From assembly GCA_001972305.1 (NCBI GenBank), contig BDDD01000020.1, positions 731,013 to 795,012 on the forward strand: a DNA stretch of 64,000 nucleotides, in the 5' to 3' direction. Made by a program: the position numbers and the translations under genes. This DNA is from Cephalotus follicularis (Eukaryota; Streptophyta; Magnoliopsida; Oxalidales; Cephalotaceae). Positions 30,263 to 42,191 of this stretch are shown here, one piece after another (positions within the stretch are counted from its first letter, which is position 1; every line of letters starts with the position of its first letter). A model generated the notes under the pieces. That model did not search any database. It was not told the DNA's origin and saw only the letters and a list, made by a program, of their open reading frames with translations.

Positions 30263-30874
30263 TACCTTCGGGTATAAGCATTATGGTATGGACATGTGGC
30301 TGGTTTTATCCTATGCTCCACTGGATATGGCACGGAGAGTGCATGGACAGTGGAGGTACTATCTCGGGTGGGAGAGGCAGAGAAGTACTTCACCCTATGG
30401 ATTAATTGTTCCCATGGTATAGTTATGGATTGTTTTATGGAGTGTCTGCAGGCCTATGGCCTTTGATGTGATACTAGGACTAGCAAAGTACACCATTGCT
30501 TAGGGACGGTTGGTGTGCTGGAGCTATCCATACTTGGCATTCATGCATATAACATGCCACGCATATATACTTTTATATCTATTGCATACAATTGCATCGC
30601 ATATTGTATTGCCTACTCAACTATTAGTCGCTGACCCATTCTCGTAATCGGTCAGGCATAGGTGACAATCCTAGGTGATCAGACGGACCGGATTGCAGCT
30701 CAGATTCTCGTGTAACAGTATTGTTTTGTTATCTAACTTTTGTATTTTTATAGTTGGAATGTATAAGACACATTTGTATTTCAGCTTTTGACCTACAAAA
30801 TTGTGGCATCACTTAAGATGTCTATATATAGATGTGATGGCTATGGGTGGGCTTGTCTTTGTATAGTGATGTTT

Positions 30875-32873
30875 TGCTGGAATCGAATAAACCAATTCCT
30901 ATGCCGTAAATGGACTAAGGTATGTAGGGGGTAGAACAAAAACTTAAACATACAAAAATGGCAGAGAAAGAACACCCAACAGAAGAAAGACAACCCATTA
31001 TGGCATGACCACAAGCCACATGGATCACCACATAAATACTTTAATTGAAAAGATGTCACTATTACATTCAATGCTGACATGCTAGTAAACCAATAAGAGA
31101 GAGAGGCAAAGGAATATACCAAAGGGTGTTTGCTCCTCCTTTGTTTGCTTGTTTAAGCTTGAGAAGACTCCCTAAAATTCTTCCAAAGTCCCTGGTCCAG
31201 CAACTGCTCCAAACCAGAAATAACACATTAAAACCATGTTGTGTTTTTCACTCTCTCTTCTTCACAATGCTCACAAAGGGTGTATTGGTGTTGACAAGGG
31301 TTGTCAATGTCAATCCACCATAGATAAGCTACAAAGCCTGGTGTATAATCACAGAAGGAATGCCAAGAGAACCAAAGAACACATTCCTATTTTGCCCAGC
31401 AAAAAACCCTTGATTAAAAATGCTCTCCTGGAAATGCCTTATACCAGCCCCATTTCTCTCTCTCTCCCTGTATTGCTCAACCTCACCTCCACTACATGAT
31501 CATGTTCCTCCCTCTAAGCGATCATGGAACCATGATCTGATAACATGATTTCCATCATGCTAAGTGGGGAGAAAAACACTGGTAGTGGGAGAGAGAAAAC
31601 ATGTGCACGATTTTGTCCAACAAGGGAACCCACGTCGCGCACTTAGCGTCGATGCCTTCCAATAAGCATCGGCGCTTATATGTAATAACACTATATGTTT
31701 CATGTGTTAAGCGTCGATGGTTTCCTAGAAGGCGTTGACACTTTGTGTAATGTTATGCGTCGACGGTTTCCCAGAAGGCGTCAATGCTTAGACATGCTGA
31801 TTAGGCAAATAGAGTCTAACTCTTAAATGAGTCTAACTCATTTTTTCCCTTCTAATATTGATTAAGTAAGATGAAGTAAATGTGTTTCCACAAAATGCGA
31901 GATCCACCTAACAGATATTTGATTTTATAAATTTTCACCAAGACTTAATATGTCCAACATATTTAGGTACTAATCATTATCGAGCAGGGACCCTATAAAA
32001 TCTTGGTTAAAATCGGAGATGTTTATAAATCATCGAAATACCCCTAGGGTCTGGTTTAGCCATTCTAAATGGTCTCATACCAAATTAAATGCTCTCAGAA
32101 TAATATCTAATATTATCCATATGGAAAATTAATCTAATTAATTTTCCCATATGTATAATCATATCATAATAGAGCCGATCACCTTCGCTCACGTGTAACA
32201 ATCCCATATTGCGCACTCACTTATATTCGTATAGATTCGATCATACCCAAAGACCATCCTATTGCCAACCCTGAGCAAGGACTGGGTAAGGTGGAGAACA
32301 AAGCATAACCGTCTCCATACAATATAGAACCGTCGCTCAAATTTAATGATCAGACGAGTTTGAGAACTCGCTAAGTGATCATCACTTATATAACACCAAA
32401 AACAATTAGGAGTCACTACTGACACGAGAATAGCGACTATCCAAATAGCGTCTCCTACGGAGGTCCAGTTCAGTGTACACGTTCCCAGCGAGCACCTCGT
32501 ATTTATCCTAGTGTCCAACACAGATGGTAGTGAGAGAATCCATCCTCCATTTCCATGAGCAGGCAACATACGCGTCAGTCTATCCGGTTCACTAATGCCC
32601 ACAAAGTGAACCTATGACTTGGAACTAATTTTACAAAAGGAATAAGGTAACCAATCTCATAGCCTCCATGCTAGGCATCCAACCTTATGTCAGGGCATCA
32701 CAAGTGTAAGCAGGTAAATAATAAACTACTTCAATTAAGTGATAAAACACAAGTGATATAGCCATAACAAATTAGCATGCATCATATATATAAGGAATAA
32801 GATTGTTTCATACAAGAATAGATATATAAAATGACAGTCAATCCAATGGCTTGTCGGGTCACTACATCTAACA
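30875..32873 (-). repeat. CoE 3' LTR
   Basis: 1999 bp. On the minus strand it starts TGTTAGATGTAGTGACCC (32873) and ends CCAGCA at 30875. It matches 47143-49042 and, less closely, the CoD LTRs. It contains paired GTCGAC-type motifs at 31631-31790, a palindrome-hairpin pair at 32355-32389, and CT repeats at 31452-31464 that are short compared with the 5' LTR. Confidence 0.9.
31631..31790. repeat. GTCGAC-type motif pairs in CoE 3' LTR
   Basis: Motifs start at 31645/31665, 31710/31731 and 31756/31777: three pairs with 20-21 bp inside a pair and 45 or 25 bp between pairs. The same pair layout is found in the CoD 3' LTR (41270-41412) and the CoE 5' LTR (about 47608-47760). Confidence 0.75.
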
Positions 32874-33751
32874 ATCTCCCACTTGACCCTCAAGCCATGA
32901 ACTCCTATAGCCTACACCCATCGTCCCATGATGATGCTCCAGAGCCTTGGTTCCCATTGCCTTGGTCAGTGGATATGCTGTGTTTTCCTCTAAGGAGACC
33001 CTCTCAAGCTGTATATCTCCCCTACCAATAATCTCTCGGATGAAATGATAGCGCCGCTCGATGTGTTTGGATCACTGGTCAGACCACGGTTCCTTGGCTT
33101 GTGCTACAGCTCCATTATTATCGCAGTATATTACAACTGGATTAATAATGGAAGGAACAACTCCTACTTCAGTAATGAACTTGCGCATCCATACACCCTC
33201 CTTGGTGGCATCTGAGGCTGCTATGTACTCGACTTCTGTGGTAGAATCTGCAATAGTCCCTTGCTTTGAACTGCGCCAGCTCACAGCTCCACCATTAAGT
33301 ACAAAAACGTACACAGAGACAGATTTGTGATCATCCGGATCATTATCAAAACTGGAGTCTTTAAAGCCCTCCAATTTCAGCTCACTATCTTTTCCATAGA
33401 TCAAGAAGATATCATAAGTCCTTCTAAGGTACTTCAGGATTCCCTTGACCACTTCCCAGTGCTTCTCACTAGGATCAGACTGAAAACTACATGCCATACC
33501 TAGGGCAAGTACGACATCAGGCCTAGTAGATAACATGGCATACATGATTGACCCTACTGCCGAAGCAAAAGGTATCTGACTCATGCATGCCCTCTCTTTG
33601 GAGGTCTGAGGAGACACCTTTCAAGATAGATTAATTCCTTCACCTACTGGCAATAGGTCTCTCTTGGAATTCTCCATGCTAAACCTCTTCCGCACCTTGC
33701 TGATGTACTGGCTTTTGGAAAGAGTAACCTATTGGATCTATCCCTGAAGAT
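32874..33751 (-). pseudogene. CoE RNase H (3' end of pol)
   Basis: The minus-strand frame from 33617 reads RMSxIPFASAVGSIMYAMLSTRPDV, ILKYLRRTYDIFLIYG, GAVSWRSSKQGTIADSTTEVEYIAASDA (about 33210-33290) and VIYCDNNGAVAQAKEP (about 33085-33130), the copia-type RNase H with its last Asp. A stop at 33072 and then the C-terminal SSWLEGQVGD end reaching the LTR. The upstream remainder of pol lies beyond CoD at 42192-45350. RNase H removes the RNA strand during reverse transcription. Confidence 0.9.
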
Positions 33752-33756
33752 CCTAA

Positions 33757-35787
33757 TGTTAGATATAGTGACCCGAGAAGCCATTAGATGGGTTGTCATA
33801 TTATATCTTATCCTATATGAAACAATCTTATTCCTTGTATATATGATGTGTGCTAATTTGTTATGGCAATATCGCTTGTGTTTTATAACTTAATTGAAGT
33901 AGTTTCTTATTTACATTCTTACACTTGTGATGCCCTTACATAAGGTTGGATGCCTAGCATGGAGGCTGTGAGATAGGTTACCTTATTCCTTATTTCAAAT
34001 TAGTTCCAAGTCATAGGTTCACTTTGTTGGCAATACTGAATCGGATAGACTTGCGCGTATGTTGCCTGCTCAAGGAATTGGAGGATGGACTCTCTCACAA
34101 CCATCTGTGTTGGTCACTAGGGCACATATGGGGTGCACGCTGGGAGCGTGTACACTGAACAGTACCCGCATAGGAGACACTGTTTGGATAGTCGCTATTC
34201 TCGTGTCAGTAGTGACTCCTAGTTGTTGCAGTTGTGTATAAGTGATGATCACTTAGCGAGTTCTCAAACTCGTCTGATCCTTAGACCTGAGCGACTGCTA
34301 TATATTGTATGGAGATGGTTATGCTTTGATCTCCACCTTACCCAGTCCTTCAGCAGGGCTATCAATCGGGTGGCCTTTGGCTATGATCGAATCTATACGA
34401 ATATAAGTGAGCGCAAAATATGGGATTGTCAAACCTGAGCGAAGGTCATTGGCTCTATTATGATCTTATTATACTTTGGATCTATGAAATCCTTGGCCAA
34501 GGTTGATGTAGACTAGAAATTAGATTTTTGGAGAGTTTGCCAACGGTCCTAGTAATGATCAAATATTTTAGCCATTGAGGTATTATCTAGGGTTGACACA
34601 TATCCTTACCCTAGACCTCAATCCGGGCCAAGCATGACAAGGGATTATAGTACACGTGAACTGGCGACTTAGAAAATCTAGGGTTAATGAGGTGTGTGAT
34701 AGATTATGGGAAAATTAATTAGATTAATTTTTCCGTCTGAATAATATTAGATATTATTTGGAGAGCATTTCAATTGATCTAGGATCATTTAGAATGGCTA
34801 AACCGAACCCTAGGGGTATTTCGGTCATTTATGAACACCTCCGATTTTAACCAAGATTTTATAGAGTCCCTGCCCGATAATGATTAATACATAAATATGG
34901 TGGACATATTAAGCCTTTGTGAAAATTTATCAAATCAAATATCTGTTAGGTGGATCTTGCATTTTGTGGAAACACATTGACTTGATCTTACTTAATCAAT
35001 ATTAGAAGGGATAAAATGAGTTAGACTCATTTAAGAGTTATACTCTATTTTCCCAACCAGCCTGTCTAAGCATCGACGTCTTTTAGGAAAGCGTCGACAC
35101 TTAACACATGAAATGTAGAGTGTTATTACATATAAGTGTCGACGCATATTGGAAGGCGTCGACGCTTAGTGCGTGACTTGGGTTCCCTGGGTGGACAAAA
35201 ATCATGCACACGTTTTCTCTCTCTCACTACCTCCCACTACCGATGGTTTACTCCCTTCTCTGCATGATGGGGGACATGATTAGATCATGGTTCCATGATT
35301 CCTAAAGGATAGGAACATGATCAAGAAGTGGAGGTGAGGTTGAGCTTTAGAAGAAGAGAGAAATGGGGTTGGTATAAGGAATTCAAGGGAGAGCATTTTC
35401 TTAAAGGCTTCCATTGGGAAAAATAGGAAGGGGATTCTCTGGTTCTCTTGGCAATCCTTTTGTGATTATACACCAAGCATTGTAGCTTATCTAGGGTGGA
35501 TTGACATTGACAACCTTTGTCAACACCATTGCACCCTTTGTGAGTTTTATGAAGAAGAGAGAGTGAAGAACACAGGCTGGTTTTACTGTGTTCTGGCTGG
35601 TCGGGAGTAGTTTCTGAACCAGGGATCTTGGAGTACAATCGAAGAGGAGCCTTCGTAAGTTTGATGCGGCAAAGACGAAGTAGCCTTCACCCATTGGTAT
35701 ATCCCTTTGCCTCCTTCGTTTTGCTTTGCTTGTATGTCACCATTGATTGCAATGGTGACATCTTTTTCAATTAAGTTTTGATGTGGC
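33757..35787 (+). repeat. CoD 5' LTR, truncated at its 3' end
   Basis: It starts TGTTAGATATAGTGACCC and follows the 3' LTR (39958-42186) up to GATGTGGC at 35780-35787; the last about 155 bp are missing. It also lacks 46 bp of the GTCGAC motif region present in the 3' LTR (see 41270-41412). A 15-bp palindrome AAGTGATGATCACTT at 34240-34254 is followed by the hairpin GAGTT-CTCA-AACTC at 34258-34271. Confidence 0.9.
35068..35170. repeat. GTCGAC-type motifs in CoD 5' LTR
   Basis: Motifs near 35070 (GCATCGACGT), 35091 (GCGTCGACAC), 35136 (GTGTCGACGC) and 35156 (GCGTCGACGC): steps 21, 45 and 20 bp. One pair present in the 3' LTR is absent. Confidence 0.75.
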
Positions 35788-35997
35788 TACAATATGATTG
35801 CGATGGATTCCAATCCCCACTAGCAAGTTAGACTTCTCAAGTTCCATATGGGGGTATGGGATACGATTAGAATAGTGGGAGGAACCATAAGCACTAAAGA
35901 CCAAGTGTTATGGTTGTCATATATTAAAATTGAAATAAATGCCAACTCATGTTTATATTTCCTTATCTAGGTTGCTAGTATGGCTTTAACAAATGGA
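35788..35997 (+). other. CoD leader remnant
   Basis: Noncoding; it matches the last part of the CoE leader (minus strand about 45352-45560, ATATGGGGGTATGGGATACG and neighbours). The primer-binding site and the first about 1.4-1.6 kb of leader seen in CoE are deleted. Confidence 0.8.
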
Positions 35998-36887
35998 ATG
36001 TGCCCGCATACTTGAGACAAACAAACTTGAGGGGCCCAACTTAAATGATTGGCATCGTAACCTCAAGATCGTCCTTACTGCCAATAAAATTGCCCATGTG
36101 ATGACTGGGGGGCCTCCTTCACTAGGTGAAGATCCGACGACCGAAAAGAGTGACCGACTAGCCTAGTGGCTAGAGGATGACGAGCAGGCCAGATGTCTTG
36201 CCCTTCTCGGGATGACACCTGAGCTTCAGCGTCAGAATGAAAAGATTGACACCTTATCTGCTATACTACTCCATCTCCAGGAGATGTATGGAGCTGAGTC
36301 TAGGACTCAAAGGTTCAATCTATCATGCAAACTCTTTAAGTCTCAGATGCAAGAGGGAGCTTCAGTCCATGAGGATGGATTGAAGATGATAGACATGACT
36401 GAGTAGCTGGCTCAAATAGGTTTTGTCGTGGACAATGATCTATATGTAGATCTTATTTTAACGTCCCTTCCTAAGTCGTTCTCACAGTTTTTGGTGATCT
36501 TAACATGAACAAGATAAAGGCGACTATATCTGAGCTGATAGCTATATTGAGGATGGCTGAGGCTAATTTTGACTCTGGGAAGTCAAAGACCCACTCCCTA
36601 CTTCTTCCTTCTTCTAGGCCTGCCCAAGGAAAGGGCAGTGCCTCATCTTCCTGTAATGGGAAGGGCGTACTCAAGACTGTCAACACAAAAGTCAAGGGTA
36701 AGAAGAAGCAAAAGAAGAAGAAGGGGAAGCTTGGAGCTAGTGGGAATATTGTCAAAGATCGAATGAAGAAGTTAGCTGGTGAAGGTGCTTGTTTCAAGTG
36801 CGGTAAGACCGGGCACTGGAAATAGGATTGTCGTGTTGTTGTTGCTGCTGTCTCTGCTGATAACCCGCATGGTGCAGTACATCAGGT
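35998..36887 (+). pseudogene. CoD Gag
   Basis: ATG at 35998 corresponds to the CoE start but one extra base follows, shifting the frame immediately. Further on, ILETNKLEGPNLNDWHRNLKI, TGGPPSLGEDPT, ARCLALLGMTPELQ (about 36190-36230), EMYGAESRTQRFNL (36283-36324), EGASVHEDGLKMIDM and YVDLILTSLPKSFSQFL are recognisable copia Gag (UBN2) blocks; a frameshift near 36500 leads to the Lys-rich stretch and the knuckle CFKCGKTGHWK near 36791-36823, whose last part is broken by TAG. Stops at 36163 and 36404 interrupt the capsid. The product would be the particle protein. Confidence 0.8.
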
Positions 36888-38090
36888 ATGTTCATGATTG
36901 AACTTAATCTAGCATTGAATAGTAGTTCTTCATGGGTATTGGATACTGGATGTGGAACTAACCTTTGCAATTCGTTGCAGGGACTAAGAAAAGTTAGAAA
37001 TCTTGGAGCTGGAGACTTGAACTTGAGGCTTGGTGATGGATCTAGGATCATTTCTCAAGCTGTTGGGATTTATGATGTTACTTTATGTAATGGTTATGTA
37101 TTGACACTTGATCCATGTTATTTCATTTCAAACGTTGTAAGGAATATTATAAGTGTTTCATACTTATGTAATTTGGGCTTGGAGCTCTGATTTCAATGCA
37201 TTCGATGTTCTGTTTATTCTGACAATGTTTGTGTCGGTAATGGTTTTATCGACAATGGATTATATGTCTTAAATACTTCACAATCAAATATCTTGTCAAT
37301 TGAGCATAGTAATAAGAAAAGACAAAGAGAAACTGAGCTAAATAAAACCTATACTTGGCATTGTAGACTTGGTCATCTTAGTGATGCTAGGCTATCAAAG
37401 TTGGTTAAGGATGATCTCCTTGATATCCAGGACTTAAAGTCCTATCCAACTTGTGAATCCTGTTTATTGGGAAAGATGACCAAATCACCCTTCTCTGGTG
37501 AAAGAGAAAGGGCTATGGACTTACTGGGTTTAGTCCATACTGACGTATGTGGTCTGATGTCAGTTAGTGCGCGAGGTGGTTATATCTACTTCATAACTTT
37601 TACTGACAATTTATCTAGGTATGGTTATGTGTATTTGATGAAACATAAGTCAGAATCCTTTGAGAAATTTAAGGAGTTTAGAGGTGAAGTAGAAAAACGG
37701 ACAGGTAAATCGATTAAAATACTTTTGTCGGACCGAGGTGGCGAATACTTGTCAGCTGAATTCCTAGGTTATCTTAGAGATAATGGAATTCTATCTCAGT
37801 GGACTCCTCCTGGAACACCACAGCATAATGGTGTATCCAAAAGGAGGAATCGGACTTTGTTAGACATGATTCGATCGATGATGTCTTTTACTGACCTTCC
37901 TACCTATCTCTTGGGTTATGCCCTAGATGTAGCTGTTTATATCTAGAATAAAATTCCTTCAAAATCTGTGCCTTCTACTCCATACTAGGTACGGTCAGGG
38001 AGGAAACCCAGCCTAAGCCATTTGAAGGTTTGGGGCTGTCCGGCTTATGTCAAGAGGCTTGACGCAGATAAGCTAGAAGTGCGGTCGGAC
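36888..38090 (+). pseudogene. CoD protease and integrase
   Basis: Protease: SSSWVLDTGCGTNLC with the Asp codon at 36942 (triad intact), NIISVSYLCNLGLEL end at 37187 and a stop. Integrase: the pre-integrase zinc finger WHCRLGHLS ... CESCLLGKMTKSPF (about 37356-37490), then core blocks VHTDVCG (about 37531-37551, first Asp), LSDRGGEYLS (about 37727-37755, second Asp) and GVSKRRNRTLLDMIRSMM (about 37831-37884), where the catalytic Glu is Lys. YLLGYALDVAVYI follows and a stop at 37944. At about 38090 roughly 100 bases present in CoE are missing. Integrase would insert the element; this one cannot. Confidence 0.85.
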
Positions 38091-39962
38091 CATTGCACGT
38101 CTGGAGAAGGAATATCTTCTTGAAGGAAACAGTGGGAGTAAGGTGGAACTCAAGGAGTTGCCACAGGTAGAAACCACACAGGAGATGGAGGAGTTGGAGG
38201 TTAGACCTTCAATAGACACAGCTGAGATTGGATCTCAGGCTGAGAATGGTTCTCAGTTAGGCAGAGCTCCTTTGAGGAGATCAGGCAGAATCCCATTAGC
38301 ACATGAGAGGTATGGTTTCCTCTTTGATGGTACTGATGAGATAAACATCATTGAAGATGAGGAGCCTGCCAGCTATCTAGAGGCAGTGCAAGGCACTGAA
38401 TATGAAGCATGGCTAGGAGCCATGAAATCCGAAATGGATTCCATGTACTCAAACCAAGTATGGAATTTGGTTGAAGCACCCGAAGGAATAGTGCCTATTG
38501 GCTGCAAATGAATCTTCAAGATGAAGATGACCGTAGATGGAAAAATCGAGACTTATAAAGCTCGATTAGTGGCGAAAGGGTATAGGCAACGACATGGAGT
38601 CGACTATACTGAAACTTTCTCACCTGTCGCCATTCTTAAATCCATTAGGATCTTACTCGCTATTGCTGCTCATTATGATTATGAGAGATGGCAAATGGAT
38701 GTCAAGACGGCATTCTTAAATGGGCGTCTTGAAGAGGATATTTATATGTCCCAACCCGAGGGGTTTACATCTTCTGAACATCCGCACATGGTGTGTAAGC
38801 TCGAACGGTCCATTTATGGACTAAAACAAGCATCTCATAGATGGAATCTACGTTTTGATGAAGCAGTCAAAGCTTTTGACTTCGTTAACAATGTAGATGA
38901 GCCCTGTGTTTATCAAAAGCAAGAAGGACCTAGTATCATTTTCTTAGTGCTATATGTAGATGACATCCTACTCATTGGGAATGATGTCGGGATGTTATAG
39001 ACTGCAAAGATATGGCTAAATAAGAATTTTTCCCTTAAAGATTTGGGAGAAGCCGCCTATATACTGGGTATTAGGATCTTAACGGACAGATCCAATAGGT
39101 TGCTTGGGCTTTCCCAAAGCCAATACATCAGTAAGGTGCTGAAGAGGTTTAGCATGGAGAATTCCAAGAGAGGCCTATTACCAATAGGCGAAGGAATTCA
39201 TCTTTCTTGAAAGATGTCTCCCCAGACATCTGAAGAGAGAGCACGCATGAGTCGGATACCTTATGCTTCAGCAGTAGGGTCGATCATGTATTCCATGTTA
39301 TGTACTAGGCCTGATGTCGCACTTGCCCTGGGTATGGCAAGTCGTTTTAAGTCTGATCCTGGGGAGAAGCACTGGGAAGTGGTCAAGGGAATCCTGAAGT
39401 ACCTTAGGAGTACTCAGGATATGTTCTTGATCTATGGAAAAGATAGTGAGCTAAAATTGGAGGGCTTTATAGACTCCAGTTTTGATAGTGATTCTGATTA
39501 TCACAATTCTGTCTCTGGGTACATTTTTGAACTTAATGGTGGAGCTGTGAGCCGGCGCAGTTCAAAGCAATGGACTATTGCAGATTCTACTACAGAAGTC
39601 GAGTACATAGCAGCCTCAGATGCTGCCAAGGAAGGTGTATGGATGCGAAAGTTCATTACTGAATTAGGAGTTGTTCCATCCATTATTAGTCCAGTTGTTA
39701 TATACTGTGATAATAATGGGCCTGTAGCACAAGCCAAGGAACCATGGTCTCACCAGCGATCCAAACACATCGAGCGGCGCTATCATTTGATCAGTGAGAT
39801 TATTGGTAAGGGAGATATACAGCTAGAGAGGGTCTCCTCATAGGAGAACACAACAGATCCACTGACCAAGGCAATGGGCACCAAGGCTCTGGAGCATCAT
39901 CGTGGGACGATGGGTCTAGGCTATAGGAGTTCATGGCTTGAGGGTCAAGTGGGAGATTGTTA
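38091..39962 (+). pseudogene. CoD reverse transcriptase and RNase H
   Basis: After a deletion joint the frame reads the linker with RRSGRIPLAHERYGFL, then RT: EAWLGAMKSEMDSMYSNQVW, a TGA in place of the Trp of GCKW at about 38509, TYKARLVAKGYRQ (38551-38589), DVKTAFLNGRLEEDIYMSQPEGF (38698-38766), KLERSIYGLKQAS (38797-38835) and the active site LYVDDILLIG (38950-38979, Asp pair intact). A stop follows at 38998, then AAYILGIRI, another stop at 39208 and RNase H from 39214: SSFDSDSDYHNSVSGYIF, TIADSTTEVEYIAASDA and VIYCDNNGPVAQA. The C-terminal TAG at 39960 lies in the LTR, as usual in copia elements. It is closely related to CoE. Confidence 0.9.
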
Positions 39963-42186
39963 GATATAGTGACCGAACAAGCCATTACATGGGTTGTCAT
40001 ATTATATCTTATCCTGTATGAAACAATCTTATTCCTTGTATATATGATGTGTGCTAATTTGCTATGGCAATATCGCTTGTGTTTTATCACTTAATTGAAG
40101 TAGTTTATTATTTACATGCTTACACTTGTGATGCCCTGACATAAGGTTAGATGCCTAGCATGGAGGCTGTGAGATAGGTTACCTTATTCCTTATATCAAA
40201 ATAGTTCCAAGTCATAGGTTCACTTTGTGGGCAATAGTGAACTGGATAGACTTGCGCGTATGTTGCTTGCTCATTGAATTGGAGGATGGATTCTCTCACT
40301 ACCATATGTGTTGGACACTAGGGCAAATACGGGATGCACGCTGGGAGCCAGTACACTGAACAGGACCCGCATAGGAGACACTGTTTGGATAGTCACTATT
40401 CTCGTGTCAGTAGGGACTCCTACTTGTTGCAGTTGTGTATAAGTGATGATCACTTAGTGAGTTCTCAAACTCGTGTGATCCTTAGACCTGAGCGACTGCT
40501 TTATATTGTTAGGAGACGATTATGCTTGGATCTCCGCCTTACGCAGTCCTTAAGCTGGGCTGGCAATTGGGTGGCCTTTGGGTATGATCGAATCTATACG
40601 AATATAAGTGAGTGCGTAGTATGGGATTGTCACATCTGAGCGAAGGTGATCGGCTCTATTATGATCTTATTATACTTTGGATTTATGAAATCCTTGGCCA
40701 ACGTTGAGGTAGACTGGAAATTAGATTTTCGGAGAGTTTGCCAAAGGTCCTAGTAATGATAAGATATTTTATCCATTGAGGTATTATCTAGGGTTGACAC
40801 ACATCCTTACCCTAGACCTCAATCGGGGCCAAGCATGACAAGGGATTATAGTACACGTAAACCGATGACTTAGAAAATCTAGGGTTAATGAGGTGTGTGA
40901 TAGATTATGGGAAAATTAATTAGATTAATTTTTCAATCTGAATAATATTAGATATTATTTGGAGAGCATTTAAATTGACCTAGGTTCATTTAGAATGGCA
41001 AAACCGAACCCTAGGGGTATTTCGGTCATTTATGAACACCTCCGATTTTAACCAAGATTTTATAGGGTCCCTGCCCGCTAATAATTAGTACATAAATATG
41101 TTTGACATATTAAGCCCTGGTGAAAATTTATAAAATCAAATATCGGTTAGGTGGATCTTGCATTTTGTGGAAACACATTTACTTGATCTTACGTAATCAA
41201 TATTAGAAGGGATAAAATGAGTTAGACTCATTTAAGAGTTAGACTCTATTTACCTAACCAGCCTGTCTAAGCGTCGACGCCTTTTAGGAAAGCGTCGATG
41301 CATAACATTAGACAATGCGTCGACACCTTCTAGGAAAGCGTCGACACTTAACACTTGAAATGTAGAGTGTTATTACATATAAGCGTCGACGCTTATTGGA
41401 AGGCGTCGACGCTTAGTGCACGACGTGGGTTCCCTGGGTGGACAAAAATCATGCACACATTTTCTCTCTCCCAATACCTCCCACTACCGATGCTTTACTC
41501 CCTTCTCTACATGATGGGGGACATGATTAGATCATGGCTCCATGATTCCTAAAATATAGGAACATGATCAAGAAGTGGACGTGAGGTTGAGCTATAGAAG
41601 AAGAGAGAAATGGGGCTGGTATAAGGCATTCAAGGGAGAGAATTTCCTTAAAGGCTTCTATTGGGAAAAATAGGAAGGGGATTCTCTAGTTCTCCTTGCA
41701 TTCCTTCTGTGATTATACACCAAGCATTGTAGCTTATCTAGGATGGATTGACATTGACAACCTTTGTCAACACCAATGCACCCATTGTGAGTTTTGTGAA
41801 GAAGAGAGAATGAAGAACACAGGCTGGTTTTACTGTGTTCTTGCTGGTCGGGAGCAGTTGCTGAACCAGGGATCTTGGAGTACAATGGAGGAGGAGTCTT
41901 CGCAAGCTTGAAGCGACAAATACGAAGGAGCCTTCACCCATTGGTATATCCGTTTGCCTCCTTTTTTTTGCTTTGCTTGTATGTCACCATTGATTGCAAT
42001 GGCGACATCTTTTTCAATTAAGTTTTGATGTGGCGATCCATGTGGCCTATGGTCAAGCCATAATGGACTGTTTTTTCCTTTGTTGGGTGTTCTTCCGCTG
42101 CTATTTTATGCTCTAAATGTTTTATTCTACACCCTATATGCCCAAGTCCGTTTTTGGCTCCGGATTCGGTTTATCCTATTCCATCA
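39958..42186 (+). repeat. CoD 3' LTR
   Basis: 2229 bp from TGTTAGATATAGTGACC to TATTCCATCA, followed by the duplication CCTAA. The polypurine tract GGTCAAGTGGGAGAT precedes it. The palindrome AAGTGATGATCACTT is at 40441-40455. It has three pairs of GTCGAC-type motifs (41270-41412). Confidence 0.9.
41270..41412. repeat. GTCGAC-type motif pairs in CoD 3' LTR
   Basis: Motifs start at 41270/41291, 41316/41337 and 41382/41402: three pairs with internal spacing 21, 21 and 20 bp. The middle portion, 46 bp (one inner plus one outer step), is what the 5' LTR lacks. Confidence 0.8.
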
Positions 42187-42191
42187 CCTAA

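Larger units (their letters stand above)
29291..30874 (+). repeat. GyI: LTR-like block, interrupted by CoE
   Basis: There is no coding signal and no primer-binding site. The block holds a GTCGAC motif array (29354-29498), a TATAAAAA string at 29687-29694, several near-repeats of about 60 bp at 30100-30260 (ATAGATCGTACAGATCCC..., GACTAGTATTA..), and a TTTGT-rich end. The order resembles a gypsy LTR in plus orientation, but both termini are unclear. It resumes after CoE at 49043 (TGTTTATCTTCCGC...) for perhaps 80 bases before the GyJ integrase relic. Orientation and family are my inference from the array and TATA order. Confidence 0.45.
33757..42186 (+). mobile_element. CoD: Ty1/copia inserted in CoE, opposite orientation
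   Basis: LTRs 33757-35787 (3' end missing) and 39958-42186; interior 35788-39957. The target duplication CCTAA (33752-33756 and 42187-42191) is perfect. Protein and LTR sequences are of the same family as CoE, so CoD and CoE form long inverted repeats. A deletion removed the end of the 5' LTR, the primer-binding site and most of the leader, so CoD cannot start reverse transcription. Gag and Pol have several frameshifts and stops. Confidence 0.95.

Noticed and set aside
29291..30874. GyI as a host intergenic region or gene promoter
   Set aside because: The motif array and LTR-like order make an LTR more likely, though termini are not found; host DNA cannot be fully excluded.
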